64,000 nucleotides of DNA from Rhabditoides inermis (lineage: Eukaryota; Nematoda; Chromadorea; Rhabditida; Rhabditidae). This document shows, one piece after another, positions 1-11,096 of the stretch. The DNA is taken from assembly GCA_963966185.1 (NCBI GenBank), contig CAWZYM010000429.1, forward strand, positions 132,001 to 196,000. Reading direction: 5' to 3'. The first letter of the stretch is position 1; every line of letters starts with the position of its first letter. The position numbers were made by a program, and so were the translations under genes. A model generated the notes under the pieces. It did no database searches. It was given only the letters and a program-made list of their open reading frames with translations, and was not told the origin of the DNA.

Positions 1-85
1 CCTTTCACCTCCCACTCCTCAACTCACTCAAAGTTCGAAATCCTCATTCTCACGTGTTTACCACTTGACGTATATAAGATCTCAG

Positions 86-580
86 AATGACCGCATCTGG
101 GACGACATTCGCTACAATGCCCTGCTGCCGCTCGTCCGCCTGGCTCCCGTCTATCCCTCTCTCGCCGCCCTTCTCGCACCCTGCCGCGGCGTCGTGGGTG
201 GTCTGCTCTGGTTCATCCACACTCTGACGTGGGAGGAGGACGAAGACGAGCGGATGGAATACCCTGACGCATTCGTTGGCGACGCTCTCACTACCCTTTC
301 ACTCGTATGGAACGCGGATGGCGGGTGAGCTCATCTCCTCTTGTCCGTATCATCTCGTTTTCTATCCGGTATCGCGACTCGTTCCGGTCGGAATACGAGG
401 AACGCGTCGAGGACGATGCGTGGTGGTTCAAACGGGACAGGGTCGATGGTCGCTCCGTGCTGCAGCATGTCACTGCTCGATTCGCGAGCCAGGCCGCCGC
501 GTGAGTGGAAAGATACGCAGTGATGAGGAGAGCATTTCAGGTTGCTTGCCGAGATTCACGACGGAAACGAGGTTGCGGGA
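86..580 (+). CDS. 3' end of an unrecognised spliced gene (2-3 exons)
   Basis: Three plus-strand coding pieces. The first (about 86-324) follows a possible acceptor at 84-85 and is hydrophobic then acidic. The second (about 400-500) has the acidic-aromatic stretch EDDAWWFKRD. A 40-nt intron 501-540 (GTGAGT...TTTCAG) joins it in frame to a terminal piece reading LLAEIHDGNEVAG before a stop at about 580. That last junction is well supported because phase is preserved. The junction between pieces 1 and 2 is unclear: the obvious donor at 325 gives the wrong phase, while GTATGG at 305 would keep it. The 5' end lies outside the window. I do not recognise the product. Confidence 0.4.
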
Positions 581-600
581 TGAGACACACACTATTTAAC

Positions 601-930
601 ACTTACAATATTATCTGAAAGACTCGCGTAAGAACACAGTTTGTTTTACGCGATTTAATGCAAGAAAAGCTCATGCATTTTTATCTATCGGAATAGTTAA
701 CAACCTGTTCTTTATGCGATAAAATTGAGGCGATGTGTAACTCTTTTTTTATTATTTTTTTTTTGGTATTGCGTTTATCTCGCTACTCACTGAGAGTACC
801 AAGGATATAGCCGTACCAATTGTTCTCAGCCGAAAACAAGACAGAGCCTTGGATTATAACGACTGTGAGAACTAGATTAGTTCAACCAACGTGCTATATA
901 AGCACGCTAGTCGATAAAAAACTGTTAGTA
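601..930. other. AT-rich spacer, no gene seen
   Basis: No coding exon is visible. A short stretch near 620-690 with a gtttgtttt...gcaagaaaagctcatgcat pattern resembles the MITE family at 44877 and 49682, but only weakly. Confidence 0.4.
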
Positions 931-931
931 G

Positions 932-958
932 GATCAATTCAATTCAATTCAATTCAAC
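932..958. repeat. (AATTC)n short tandem repeat, LINE 3' tail
   Basis: About five copies of a 5-bp unit lie just downstream, on the minus strand, of the end of the LINE ORF at 999. RTE-like LINEs commonly end in a short tandem repeat instead of poly(A), so this is probably the element's 3' terminus. Confidence 0.6.
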
Positions 959-998
959 ATTTATCCGGTATCGCATTATGTGATCATAACTCAAAACA

Positions 999-1837
999 TC
1001 AATCATTCACAGAGTAGCGCCGGGAAGCAAAATTCTTCCATCTTGTCGCATCAGCGTCCGCGGCCACACTCTTCCATTCCTCCTCGAGGGTCCTCCTATT
1101 GGTCTGGATCGTCTTCTTGAATTCGTCGCTCCACTGTAGATGGGGGCGACCGGCCTTGCCTTTCCTTGGCGGGTTCCAATCGATCACGCGTCGCGTCCAT
1201 CGGTCGTCGTTGCAAGTCATGATGTGGCGGGCGAACCTCCACTTCCTTGATCTCGCCTCGCACAGCACGTCTCGTAATCCCGTCAGTCGTCGTATATCCT
1301 TGCACGGCACTTTGTCCAGCAGAGTCAGCCCGAGCATCTTTCGTTCCATTCGTCGTTGGACAGTTCTCAGCTTCTGCAGGTCTTCTCTCCTTAGACTCCA
1401 TGTCTCGGCAGCGTAGGTGAGCGCGGGAAGAACTGCCATCCGAAATACTTTCCTCCGCAGTCGCATCGGCGCACTCTTCAGCGTCAGGAACTGGCTATGG
1501 CGGAAGAAAGCGCCCCAGCCAGCCTGTATCCTCCTTGTCACCTCCACTCGGTCGTCAGCCAGAAAACTAAGAGAGCGGCCCAGGTAGACGAATTTGTCCA
1601 CGTACTCCACTTCTCCTCCGTCCAGTCTAATGCTCTTCTTCGGTCCGTTGCTCATGACCACCGTCTTCTTCCTGTTCACGTACAGCCCGTAGTCGCTGCT
1701 CTTCTCCGCGAGTTCCTCCAGCATCCTTTCTGCAGCCGAGGCCGAACGTGCAAAAAGGATGATGTCGTCAGCATAACAGAGATGAGTCAGCCTCTGTCCT
1801 CCAATGTCCAGTCCGGCTCCAACGAAGTCGAAGTCCA
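999..1837 (-). mobile_element. RTE-type LINE, 3' part of reverse transcriptase ORF
   Basis: Open minus-strand frame of about 280 codons. It begins just before the YADDIILFA active-site motif of a non-LTR reverse transcriptase and continues through the thumb and the C-terminal region typical of RTE-like elements (TYAAETWSL; RW...W.P...GRP..W.DE). The stop is followed by the short-repeat tail. The N-terminal half is at 4907-6109. The two halves were separated by the TIR element at 1838-4911, which sits between the palm subdomains. Expected role: target-primed reverse transcription. The element is inactive as it stands because the ORF is split and no endonuclease domain is present. Confidence 0.88.
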
Positions 1838-2486
1838 CCTTATGTGACACTCCGCGTTTTTGGACAATCTGCGCACACCAGACTCACATGCAAGAGTTTG
1901 AAACAGTGGTGGACAATCTGCGCACATGACGAGGTTGACCCTTTTCAGCCAGGTATTGTCTTGTGGACATTCTGCGCACATTGTAATCGTGCGCTCTATC
2001 CGACTACCGTATTACCAACCGATTGTCTCGTTGTGCACCAGCCACACCACATTGCTGCACAACGCAGCACCTACTGTTTTCAGTTCTCGTTTTCCCGCGC
2101 ATTTTTGAAATTTATTTGTTTACGATACGTATGTGTTTACTTATTTTAATTCTTTGTTGAACAACTTCTTGTTACCTTATAACGGCATTTTATCAAGACT
2201 CACTAATTTGACGGTTTCATCAGTTGAGTTTCACGTTAGAGTCGTTCCGTTCGAGTTGTTATCATTTGTGCAGAACGTGTTTTGTTATATTTTCTTTTGT
2301 ATTATGCTTCAAACAGTGATTGCATAATGAAAACTTCTCCAGTAATCATTGCAGTTGTGTTGCCGTCTGATAACGACATGTTCATCGTCGACGTCGTCCG
2401 TCCGTAGATGATCAGCTCGCACCACGGAACAGGTCTGTTCAACGCGTTTCTATTAGTTTGTTCTTTTTTTAAACCACTTTTTTTAA

Positions 2487-3240
2487 ACGTACGCCTTCTT
2501 GTAGTCAACAAAGACGAGGTACAGATGGATGTTGTGTCGGTGGGCGCGGTAGATCATGACGCGGCAGGCGAGAATCTGGTCGGCGCACGAGTAGCCGGGT
2601 TGAAAACACGCTTGCTCCGGGTGCTGGTGGTCGTCTAGGGTCGGGCGAGAATGAATTGCACGAACAGCTTGAGAATCGAAAAGGATACGGAGACGATCAC
2701 GGGTCGGTAGTTGCCGATGTCCTGACTGTAGTCCTTCTCGAAATACAGCGAGATGAGCGAGTCGGCCATTTTGTCCGCCTCTTCTCCTCCCTCCACACAG
2801 CGGTTGAGCAGCGAGACGATCATCTCGAGCATGCCGTCTGGCGAGTGGAGAAGCATCTCCGTTGACACATAATCGGAGCCAAGAGAGAAGTTCCGTTTCA
2901 TAGAGAAAAATACGCTACTTACCTCTTCCAGTGTGAACGGGGCGGAAAACGAGTTGACGGTTCGAGTGGGGCCGTAGTGTCGCAAACAAGCGGTTGTTAT
3001 ACGCCACGATGATCTCCTTCACCTTGCGACCGTCCTGGCCGTCCAGCTCGCGATGCCCGTCTGCATAGAGAGAAGGCGTTGCTGGAACATGCGTTGCTGG
3101 AACGACGGTAGTGCTGTCCGTTGCGAGAGCCGCAAGAGACGATGAACGGTGAACAGGGTGTTGGCAGCCCTCCATCCCTCCTCATCCATCCACTCTGCGA
3201 GTGTAGCCAGAGTGATTGTGGGGCAGGTAGACGGAGACGA
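2487..3240 (-). mobile_element. Nested, decayed RTE-like LINE fragment
   Basis: Minus-strand translation around 2635-2985 has DIGNYRPV and the surrounding finger region of a non-LTR reverse transcriptase. At about 2490-2520 another frame gives LVFVDYKKAY, the palm motif A region. It resembles the LINE at 4907-6109 in order and motifs but differs at many residues and changes frame several times, so it is an independent older copy inside the TIR element. Confidence 0.7.
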
Positions 3241-3314
3241 GGTGGAGAGTAGTAGGCGGGCAGATATTTGTGTATGATGTGTATTCAGTTATCGTTACAA
3301 TGTATATAGTTTAG

Positions 3315-3769
3315 GTGTGCTGCGCATCGCCAGCGCGAATCTGGGCGAGGGTGAGGGGCCTTCTCTCCTGCTCATCCCATGGGGAACACATGGTTAGTTG
3401 CTTCTGTGCGTTGGATATAAAGTATAGAGTGTTGTAGATTGTTCCCGCTGAAGACGTGGAACCCGGCGACGTGGAGACGAGGCGCGCGGCCCAGGCGGGC
3501 GGGGTGTACTGGGACGAGAAGGTTCCAGACAACAACTGGGAGATACTAGTGAGTCAATCCAGCCCTCGATTTATTGATGTAATGGTTTACTGGTGTTGTA
3601 GCTGTCATTCATGAAACGTACTATGTTGGTTTCAATTCCTCGTTGGATTTGTACATTATGGTAACTTTCATTTACAGATCTCCTTGGCTACCATCTCGAG
3701 GATGTGCAGGTGCAAGAATGGAAGGGACAGAAGACCGACAATTGGTTAGATAATGTTGCTGAACAATAA
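3315..3769 (+). pseudogene. Host-like exons carried inside the TIR element
   Basis: Three plus-strand pieces look like exons. 3315-3392 (26 codons) follows TTTAG and ends at GTTAGT. 3438-3548 (37 codons) follows TTGTAG and ends at GTGAGT; it contains AGGVYWDEKVPDNNWEIL. A terminal piece, 3678-3769, follows TTTACAG and ends in EWKGQKTDNWLDNVAEQ and a stop that overlaps an AATAAA signal. Pieces 1 and 2 join in phase. Piece 3 is one nucleotide out of phase, as expected for a decayed gene 3' end. The opposite strand is full of LINE remnants, so these are not LINE ORFs. I do not recognise the product. Gene-fragment capture is an inference. Confidence 0.45.
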
Positions 3770-4009
3770 ACTTTACTTTTGTGATTAATTGTGTTGCGTC
3801 GTTGGGTGTTATGTTGGATCTGATTGTTTATCTGTTTTGTTTAGGAATGATTGAGTCTCGGGATTGATGTAGACAACCCGCATACTCTAGTTATTTCATG
3901 CACTCGAATTGGTGATCCCGTTCGTGGCCGCTAGCTTCTCTCGCCGTTTTCAGAAGGTTCAGCATGATTAGATTACAAACTATCGGAAATACTTTCAGTC
4001 TGTTACAGT

Positions 4010-4405
4010 ATGGATTATCTTTTAAAAGTACTTCTGTAAAAAGTGTTGTTTGAGTTAACCTGATTCAAGAAAAGCGCATGCATATCTAATTTATTAATAA
4101 ATCAAATCGTAAACACCTGAACATGAAAACTAGCACAAACTTGCTATTTCAAAGAGTACGCTTTCGGCAGAGAGTCGGAGAGCATTTAGCCGCTCTATCG
4201 GCCCGACCGCGCAACTCGCGTGCTTCGCGGTTTGAGTTTAACTAACACGGGCAGCTTGCGCACCCGTCTTGGCGTAATCGTATGAAATCGTGGCCATATA
4301 CACAGTTTTTCATGCTGGTTCCAGTAAACGTTTTATGCATGCGCTTTTGTTGAATTGAGTCAAGACAAACTGGTTATCTTTACGCAAGTACCTTTAAAAG
4401 ATAAT
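4010..4405. repeat. MITE-like inverted repeat, distant copy of the 44.9/49.7 kb family
   Basis: The left arm (attatcttttaaaagtact..., then caagaaaagcgcatgcata) is matched in reverse at 4330-4405 (ttatgcatgcgcttttgttg... then cctttaaaagataat). Almost the same left arm recurs at 41494-41640. The layout matches the better preserved MITEs at 44877-45332 and 49682-50081. Confidence 0.55.
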
Positions 4406-4906
4406 TTCGTTTTCGTTATATCGTTATCGCTCAAAAACTCTGATTTTCTGTCCTTCATTTAGGGGAAATCTGGAAAACGTTATAACTCTTTTCAAAACTA
4501 TACTACAGCTTCCAATTTTAAAAAGAGGGTGCCTCGATTTCATGTCTGTCCGTCAGTCCGTCTGTTTGCAAAATTTCTTATTAGAGTACTTTGAGTAGCT
4601 AGAAGCTATGAGGATGATATGATATATGAGATGATATGATAGCTATGATATTTGATTTATACCACAAAGTGAAAGTGTAAAGAAATAGGAAAGTTTGTTC
4701 ACACACTAACCCCGCCCCTTTTAGCATTGGGTCAAGGTGGTTGAAATGTCGTGTGCGCAGAATGTCCAAAACCCGACAGAAATTCGGACAGTATGGCTCG
4801 TGGGTTCGGTTGGTCTGTGCGCAGAGTGTCCATGATTGCGTTGCCCGCAGTACTTTGGGAGAGGCCTTGAGTGTGCGCAGAGTGTCCAATAACTCAAAGT
4901 GTCCTC

Positions 4907-6109
4907 CTACCCGAAGTCCATCTTGGCACAGATTTCAGCAAGCACGCAGTTGAACAGATGAGGAGATAGCGGGCAGCCTTGGCGCACACCTTTCTTCACT
5001 TCGATTTCGGCCGGTGTCCCTCGAACGTTCAGCAGTCGAATGTAGGCGGGGTGCACTCCACATCTCTTCAGCGCAAGCCACGTGTCGTTGTGCTCGATGG
5101 AGTCGTAGGCCTTGGCAAAGTCCACGAAAACCAGGTAGCCGTGGTATCCGTGGCGATAGAGTTTGTAGATCACTTCTCGCGTCACCAGAATATGGTCGTT
5201 GCAGCTGAATCCTCTCCGAAAGCCGGCCTGCTCCAGCGGCTGCTGCGCCTCCAAAGACGGTTGTAGTCGAGCGAGCACAGTCCGCATTAGCAGCTTCAGC
5301 AGCGTCGAAGACACAGAGATCGGTCTGTAGTTGCCGATGTCGAGTGGGTCGCCCTTCTTGTACAGCAGCGATACCAAGGAATCGGCCATGTCGTCAGCGA
5401 TCCTCCCTCCAGTGAGACAGGTGTTGAACAGCGCGGCAACGTACTCCAGTAGTATCGGCGGCGCGTACAGCAGACTCTCCGTAGATATCCGGTCAGGTCC
5501 TCGAGCGACATTCCTCTTCATAAGCACCAGAATGCGACGAATCTCCTCGGCAGTAAACTCTTCCGGTAGCGGTTCATCCACGTCGAACGGCGGGAACGGC
5601 AGCCAGGCAGTGTCAAAGAGAGCGTTGTAGAAGAGCCGGATAACTTGGCAGACGTCAGCGGGGCGGGTGGCGATCGTGTCGTCGACGGCACGTAGGTGTC
5701 CCATCAACGTCCTCGAGACCTCCTGTCCTCGCAGCGCCTTCCTTGATGCGATTCCTCTCCGGTATAGTGCTATGTGGCGTCTCTCCAAATCCTTCTCGAT
5801 GGCAGACCGAATTGCCTTGTTGGTCAGTGTCAGCGAAATGCGGGAAGCCGAGTCGTCCTTTCCTAGCAGCAGTCTCCTTTGCCTGAACAGCTCCATAGTA
5901 GCATCTGACAGGCGCGGATCGGGCGGCGTGAATGTTGAAGTGATCCATTCCGCGTCCTTCACTGCGTCGCACAGGGTACGGTAGTGTACCGTAGCATCCG
6001 ACGAGCGCGGCAGCGTCGTCCTCGACAACAAATCTCCAATCTCCTTTCTGTATTCTTTCCAGTTCATTTTCTTAGCACGTCCACGTCCACGGTTAGTAGG
6101 ATAAAACAC
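4907..6109 (-). mobile_element. RTE-type LINE, 5' part of reverse transcriptase ORF
   Basis: Open frame of 400 codons on the minus strand. It has a pre-RT linker (NWKEYRKEIG...), then the RT fingers (ARGPDRISTESLL; DIGNYRPISV; LEQAGFRRGFS), palm motif A (LVFVDFAKAYDS) and GVRQGCPLSPHLFN. The frame ends just past AEICAKMDFG, exactly where the TIR element begins, and the next motif (YADD) lies across that insertion at 999-1837. No apurinic-type endonuclease is visible upstream, so the copy is 5' truncated. The frame is otherwise unbroken over 1.2 kb, so the LINE is fairly young and the TIR insertion younger. Confidence 0.9.
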
Positions 6110-6483
6110 CGTAACATGTAACTATTATAAAATATAAGATCAAATAAATTGATCTCTATATAACTTATACAAGTGATTGGAGGAAGTTTGTTTACTATTT
6201 CGATAGATAACACTCTTTTGCTTTGTCACGCTGATGAATAGTTGTACTTGAATGTTCGTCTTTCCGACAACGACCGCCGGGCGTCGGTCGCATTGGTTGT
6301 AGCAGCACAGACGACCATCTCTCTCTCGTTTCCTTCCAGATCCCCTCTCAGATACGACTACCAGTCCACGCACCCATCTGAATAGAAACTGTTCCATGGC
6401 TCCGCCTCGAACAAGACTGACTCAATAATCCAGACTAACGGAATAGTAGAGAGCCAAACCTATAGCCTGTTCCAGAGAGATGA

Positions 6484-6832
6484 TTTTCTTAGCACGTCCA
6501 CGCGATATGTGGCCGGGAAGTCGTAGGTCTTCTGCACACCGCCGCTCGACACGCTCACCGTGACGGTCTGAAGTGACAGATGGTTATGGTGTGGTCTCTT
6601 CAAACACAAGCCCTTCAAAGGGCCTTCGGGCGCCTTCGTCGGCAGTGTCCCTCATGGCCGCCTTCTCTCTGGGATGGCAGGTGAGCGAGTGCTGCACCAC
6701 AGGCGGCCTGTAACGGACAACATTGGCGATAGTTTTCGATACACTGCGCTTGCAGCTCAAAATACTGCACGCACCATATGCCTCTTGCACGCAATTGCGA
6801 AACCTCAACACGTGTACGTGGCTGAATCTCAT
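6484..6832 (-). CDS. Two small exons of an unrecognised gene
   Basis: Minus-strand piece 6608-6707 (or longer, to 6832) contains HSLTCHPREKAAMRDTADEG and ends at a GTGTTTG donor. A 40-nt intron (6568-6607, ending CACTTCAG) leads to 6484-6567, reading TVTVSVSSGGVQKTYDFPAT. The phase is preserved. The reading is lost where a 19-bp sequence shared with the LINE 5' edge begins (6484-6502 and 6068-6086). I do not recognise the product. The exon pair is probably a gene fragment interrupted at that site. Confidence 0.4.
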
Positions 6833-7079
6833 GAAGACTAGAGGCCAGACTCGTATCTTTTAGAACATCACTATACAGTGAAAACAAGATGCTGCTGTCG
6901 TAGTGACGTCCCTCGTGTTTGTTTCCCGCGTTTTCCCTAACCACGAGTGTTGCGAAACTGTGTGGATTGTGGAAAAGTGGGCATTCATTTTTGGGAACTG
7001 CACTCTGCACATTTATCTAATTGTTGAGTATATTTAATGTAACAAAAACGAGAAACATAATAATAACAAAAAAGAAAAA

Positions 7080-7460
7080 GAAAACGTCAATTGCGTACAC
7101 ATCTGGTAAATATAGATTGATAAACAAACAATGTAGTGGACACTTCAACAGCGAATACTAATAGTAACGATACAACGTAATACGGGTACTTCAAATAATG
7201 TGTACACAGAAAGTGAGGTCTGACCACCTCCTCTCCTCCTCCATCTTCTCGTTCTTCTCCACTGCTCCTCCTCTCACTGCTCCACGCGCTTTCGGCGAGG
7301 GAAGCACGTCGTCTGCATCGAAGCAATCGCCGACTGAGCCTGAATGGGAGGTTTATATCTCCCCCCTCCCTCACTCTCTCTTCCTCTCCTTCTCCTTCAC
7401 TCTCTCTCTCTCTCTCTCTATCTTTCTCTCTCCTTTTCTCAAACCAGCAGAGCAAATCAC
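7080..7460 (-). CDS. Candidate acidic/Arg-rich exon upstream of the fold-back element
   Basis: Minus-strand frame starting near 7455 reads CWFEKRREKDRERERESEGE, then EEERVREGGDINLPF and RRSSGEEREDGGGEE. The pyrimidine-rich plus strand could produce this by chance. Its start (TGGTTTGAGAAA) matches the sequence at about 17335-17360 that follows the duplicated exon block, so it was probably joined to 8051-8075 before the fold-back element inserted. Coding status is uncertain. Confidence 0.3.
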
Positions 7461-8050
7461 GGTCACCTTACCGTCACTTTAGCTAAAGTGACGGTAAGGT
7501 GACGGTCAGATTGCGGTCACTTTAGACGCTAAAGTGACGGTCAGATTGCGGTCAGATTGAAAGGGGCGGGGCCAGTGCGAGTGGCGGGTGACGTCATCAT
7601 CACTCATTAGTGCGTAAACAAAGTGGAGTAGTTGACGTTGAACGAGTGGCGCCGCTTCCACTTCTTCTTCCACGTCTTCTTCGTTGCCAGAATCGTCATC
7701 TTCATCGTCGTGGACCTACCGACTCCCGACTTGGGAGACGCGGGCGCGAAAAACACATTTCGTGACGGACCACCACGCTGAAGGTGGATGGGGATGCGTC
7801 CACGACGATGAAGATGACGATTCTGGCAACGAAGAAGACGTGGAAGAAGAAGTGGAGGCAGCGCCACCCGTTCAACATCAACTACTCCACTTTGTTTACG
7901 CACTAATGAGTGATGATGACGTCACCAGCCACTCGCTCTGGGGCTCTGGCCCCGCCTCTTTTCAATCTGACCGCATTCTGACCGTCACTTTAGCGTCTAA
8001 AGTGACCGCAATCTGACGGTCACTTTAGCTAAAGTGACCGTCACTTTACC
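7461..8050. mobile_element. 590-bp fold-back/MITE element with about 230-bp inverted arms
   Basis: The two halves are near-perfect reverse complements around a centre near 7755. Each outer end holds several copies of a ctaaagtgacggt unit in alternating orientation (ACTTTAGCTAAAGT palindromes). Further in, each arm has a GGGGCGGGGCC-like box, GTGACGTCATCATCACTCATT, and a stretch whose plus-strand reading on the right is strongly acidic (DDEDDDSGNEEDVEEEVEAA). No transposase is seen. The right end cuts into an exon-like sequence that is intact in the related block at 17.35 kb. No clear target duplication was found. Confidence 0.75.
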
Positions 8051-8099
8051 AATGTTTTCCTGAGAGGTCGCAACCTGAAATTCCAGTATCGTCAGGTCA

Positions 8100-8390
8100 T
8101 CCCAATTCAAAGTTAATCCACACCTCCTACCCACCTTCTCCCTTCTCCTTCCACTTCCTCCTTTCTGCTTCTCGTATCCACTCGCCCGTCGCTCCGCATC
8201 CTCCACCACAGTGCGAGTCCGCGACTAGGAAGGGACAATGTATCATTTATGAACCGTGAACTATAAAACAAATACCTGTCCTCGCTGCTTGTAATTGTTC
8301 GAGACCGTCTTCCCCTGTCCCTCCTCTCCTCCCTCCTTGCTCTCGCTGTCAGTGTAGCTGATGTCAGTCAGATCCTCACCCTACAATTCA
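8100..8390 (-). CDS. 3' exons of the zinc-finger block, duplicated at 17.5-17.8 kb
   Basis: Minus exons: one reads GEDLTDISYTDSESKEGGEE (acceptor TTGTAG near 8375, donor GTATTTG near 8275), the next reads TRTVVEDAERRASGYEKQKG (acceptor TTCCTAG near 8227, donor GTGGGT near 8125). Both are hydrophilic and acidic, as in disordered nuclear proteins. A second copy of this stretch lies at 17530-17720, including intron sequence, so DNA was duplicated, not just protein sequence. Function unknown. Confidence 0.5.
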
Positions 8391-8409
8391 ATGAGTCAAA
8401 GGTATTCAG

Positions 8410-10559
8410 TCAAATGGAATCACATACATTCCGTTCCTCTCCCTGCATCTCGACATCTTCTCCACTGGATATCCTCTCTCGCCTCCTCTTCTCTGGCGAC
8501 AAGTCACTGTCCCCACGAGGGTGGCTCCCTCTCGCTCCTCCCTCCTCCACCATCGTCTCCCCCTTGGTCTCCTTATGTCTCCCCTTCCAGTCGGGGAAAC
8601 ACTCTTTTTGAAGAGAAGCGAGACGAGAAGCGATCTGATAATGATATAAATGAATGAATTTGAGAGCCTTTGGGTACCTTTGGGTCTCTCCTATGGCTGA
8701 CGAGACGAGCGCCCGCGGTGCACTGGGCAATGTGACATTGTGTGTTGCCATTATCTGAAAAAAATGTACGTGACAATAACAAGTACGAACTTGAACACTC
8801 ACTGTTGAATCCACGACCACAGGCGGAGCAGCTGTAGATGCCGGGAGGAGAGAGGTGAATGTCCGCATGATTGAATGTGTTGCGCACGTGAGCGGGACAT
8901 TTCTGAATTCGAGATCGATTTACGTCGCCCTGGTCGAAAAATGAAAAATGTTGCTAATAATGTGAGAACAAAAAATTAAAAGGATACAAGAGTAATATAT
9001 CTCACACGGCACTTGACAGTCCGCCGCTTCTCTCCGCGCTCTCCGTGTGCCCCGAAACAGCGAAGAATGATGGCGTTGCAAGACTTGATAGACTATAAAA
9101 AGTGTCACACCATTGTCACATTGTCTGTATTCATATACGATATACGGACCTTGTCTGTGCGCAGATCCACGTACGGCTTCTCTCTGTTCTTCCGAATGCT
9201 TCCATGAGCATCTCGTGCGTGTTGCCACGCGTTATGAGACCCTCAAAGTACCGTTTTTTACAAAATGAACAAAAAGAAAAGAAAAAGAACATCTTACGAT
9301 TTGTTCTACAGGTGCACAATTTGCACTTGTACAGCGATGGCCCATCGTAGTGAGCCAAAGCGTGCTTGAGAAGGTAGTTTGTTTGATTGATTTGGATGAC
9401 CTTCTTGCACCCAGCGAACTGAAATTGGAAATCCCGAATGATAACTTGACACGAGTTGCAACACACCAGACACTTGTACGTTCCGTGCAGCAGCCGTCTA
9501 CCGAGTTCCTTCACACGCCCCGCCAAATCCTATAATATCACCATATCTGCGTAGAGAGTAGAGAAACAATCACAACACATACCTTGTCACCCTCCATCTT
9601 CATCATCACATTCTCCATCTCCTCCTCCTCTTCCTTCTTCTCCTCCTCCTCCCGAATCGAACCATGACTCTGAAAAGACAGATGAAAGCACGACATCTGC
9701 AATCACTACCGTATCGTCGTCGCTCTTCTCGAATGTCTCGTCGGAGTTCCGGTCAGAATCGATTGATGATCTGAAGATTGAAACATGAACACAGACGATT
9801 GTGTCAAACCCACTCATCGTCCGTCTTCTCTCCCTCCCCCTCCTCCCTCTTCCTCTTCCGGTTCCCACGCAGCCGACCCGTCTCCCACCCTCCCTCGTCG
9901 TCAGACTCGCCAGTCTCGTCGTCGGAACTGAAAAGGTAGAATGAGACCATAAATATCAGTTATATACTCACTCGTCTTCCCCCTCCTCTCCCTCCTTGTC
10001 AGCCCGCTTCCTGCGAGTCACCCCCTCCTCCTCATCGCTCGTCTCTCCTGTCTCCTCCTTACTAGAGTGGACGGAGTGCACCGGTGGTCTGCAGTACAAA
10101 CATGAAATGAGAGGATTCTACCGAAACTCACTCTTCCCCCTGTTCCATTTCCTCCTCTCCATACTCGCTCGTCTCGTCCGTCTCTCCTCCATTCGTGCAG
10201 TCGGAATCCACCCGGCACCTCGAATACAAAACATGCAATCAATCGATCGTATGCAACTCACTCCCACTCTTCTCCCTCCTCTTCGATCATCTCTCTAATC
10301 CTTCGCCCCTCTCCACTCTGCCTCTCTGCCACAGCTCTCTCCTCCCCCCATTCGCAGTCACTCGATTGATCCGATTTCATCGGAGACCTGAACAAGAAAA
10401 TGGCATGATGATATAGGTTTTCGACTCACTGTTCCATCGGCTGTGCATCCTCTCGCTCCCGCAGTTGGGGCCACATCAAGTCCACTACGTCTTCCTCTTC
10501 CTCCTCTTTCTTCACTCCGAAACACGCGAGAACGAGCTCCCAGATGGAGATCCAGGTCT

Positions 10560-10603
<44 letters not shown>

Positions 10604-11054
10604 CCTCTCTCTCTCTCTCTCTCTCCCTCTCTCTCCACCTTGTCGCTCCTGCGGTCCTTGACTGCTTCCTCTGGCGGATCCGCATCCGAGTGGCACTGCT
10701 CCACATGCTGCCGAACTGATTTGCGAACTGAACGAGAAATGTTTTTTTACGATTAGAAATTCCCATATCCGAGGTTCTGTCGGTTTCAACTAATTACGAA
10801 CAACATGGCAATTTATGGACGGACGGCAGCCGCGACAACTGACAACTACGTTTATAATTATGAAACATATGTAATGTAGAAACTAACCGTTAGCCTTGAA
10901 AGGACAGAGTGTGCAGCGGAAGAGAGAGCGTCCCTTGTAGTGGTGGACAGCTGCATGTCTCCCAAGGGCGACAAGAGAGCATGCAGAGACGACGGGAGAC
11001 AGACAGCCAGGAATCTGAAAGGAAGAGAATGAGGGGGGAGGGAGAAAGAGAGAA

Positions 11055-11096
<42 letters not shown>

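Larger units (their letters stand above)
1838..4911. mobile_element. 3.07 kb TIR DNA element (Mutator-like) inserted in the LINE
   Basis: The nine bases CGAAGTCCA occur at 1829-1837 and 4912-4920, directly flanking this interval and inside the LINE ORF: a 9-bp target-site duplication, typical of Mutator-like elements. The ends are imperfect inverted repeats. Read inwards, both contain GACACT, then a spacer, then TTGGACAnTCTGCGCACAC. The TGGACAnTCTGCGCACA motif recurs three times at each end (about 1858-1980 and 4755-4890, opposite orientation). No transposase is visible. The interior holds a nested LINE fragment, plus-strand host-like exons and a MITE relative. Superfamily assignment rests only on TSD length and TIR style. 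Confidence 0.75.
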
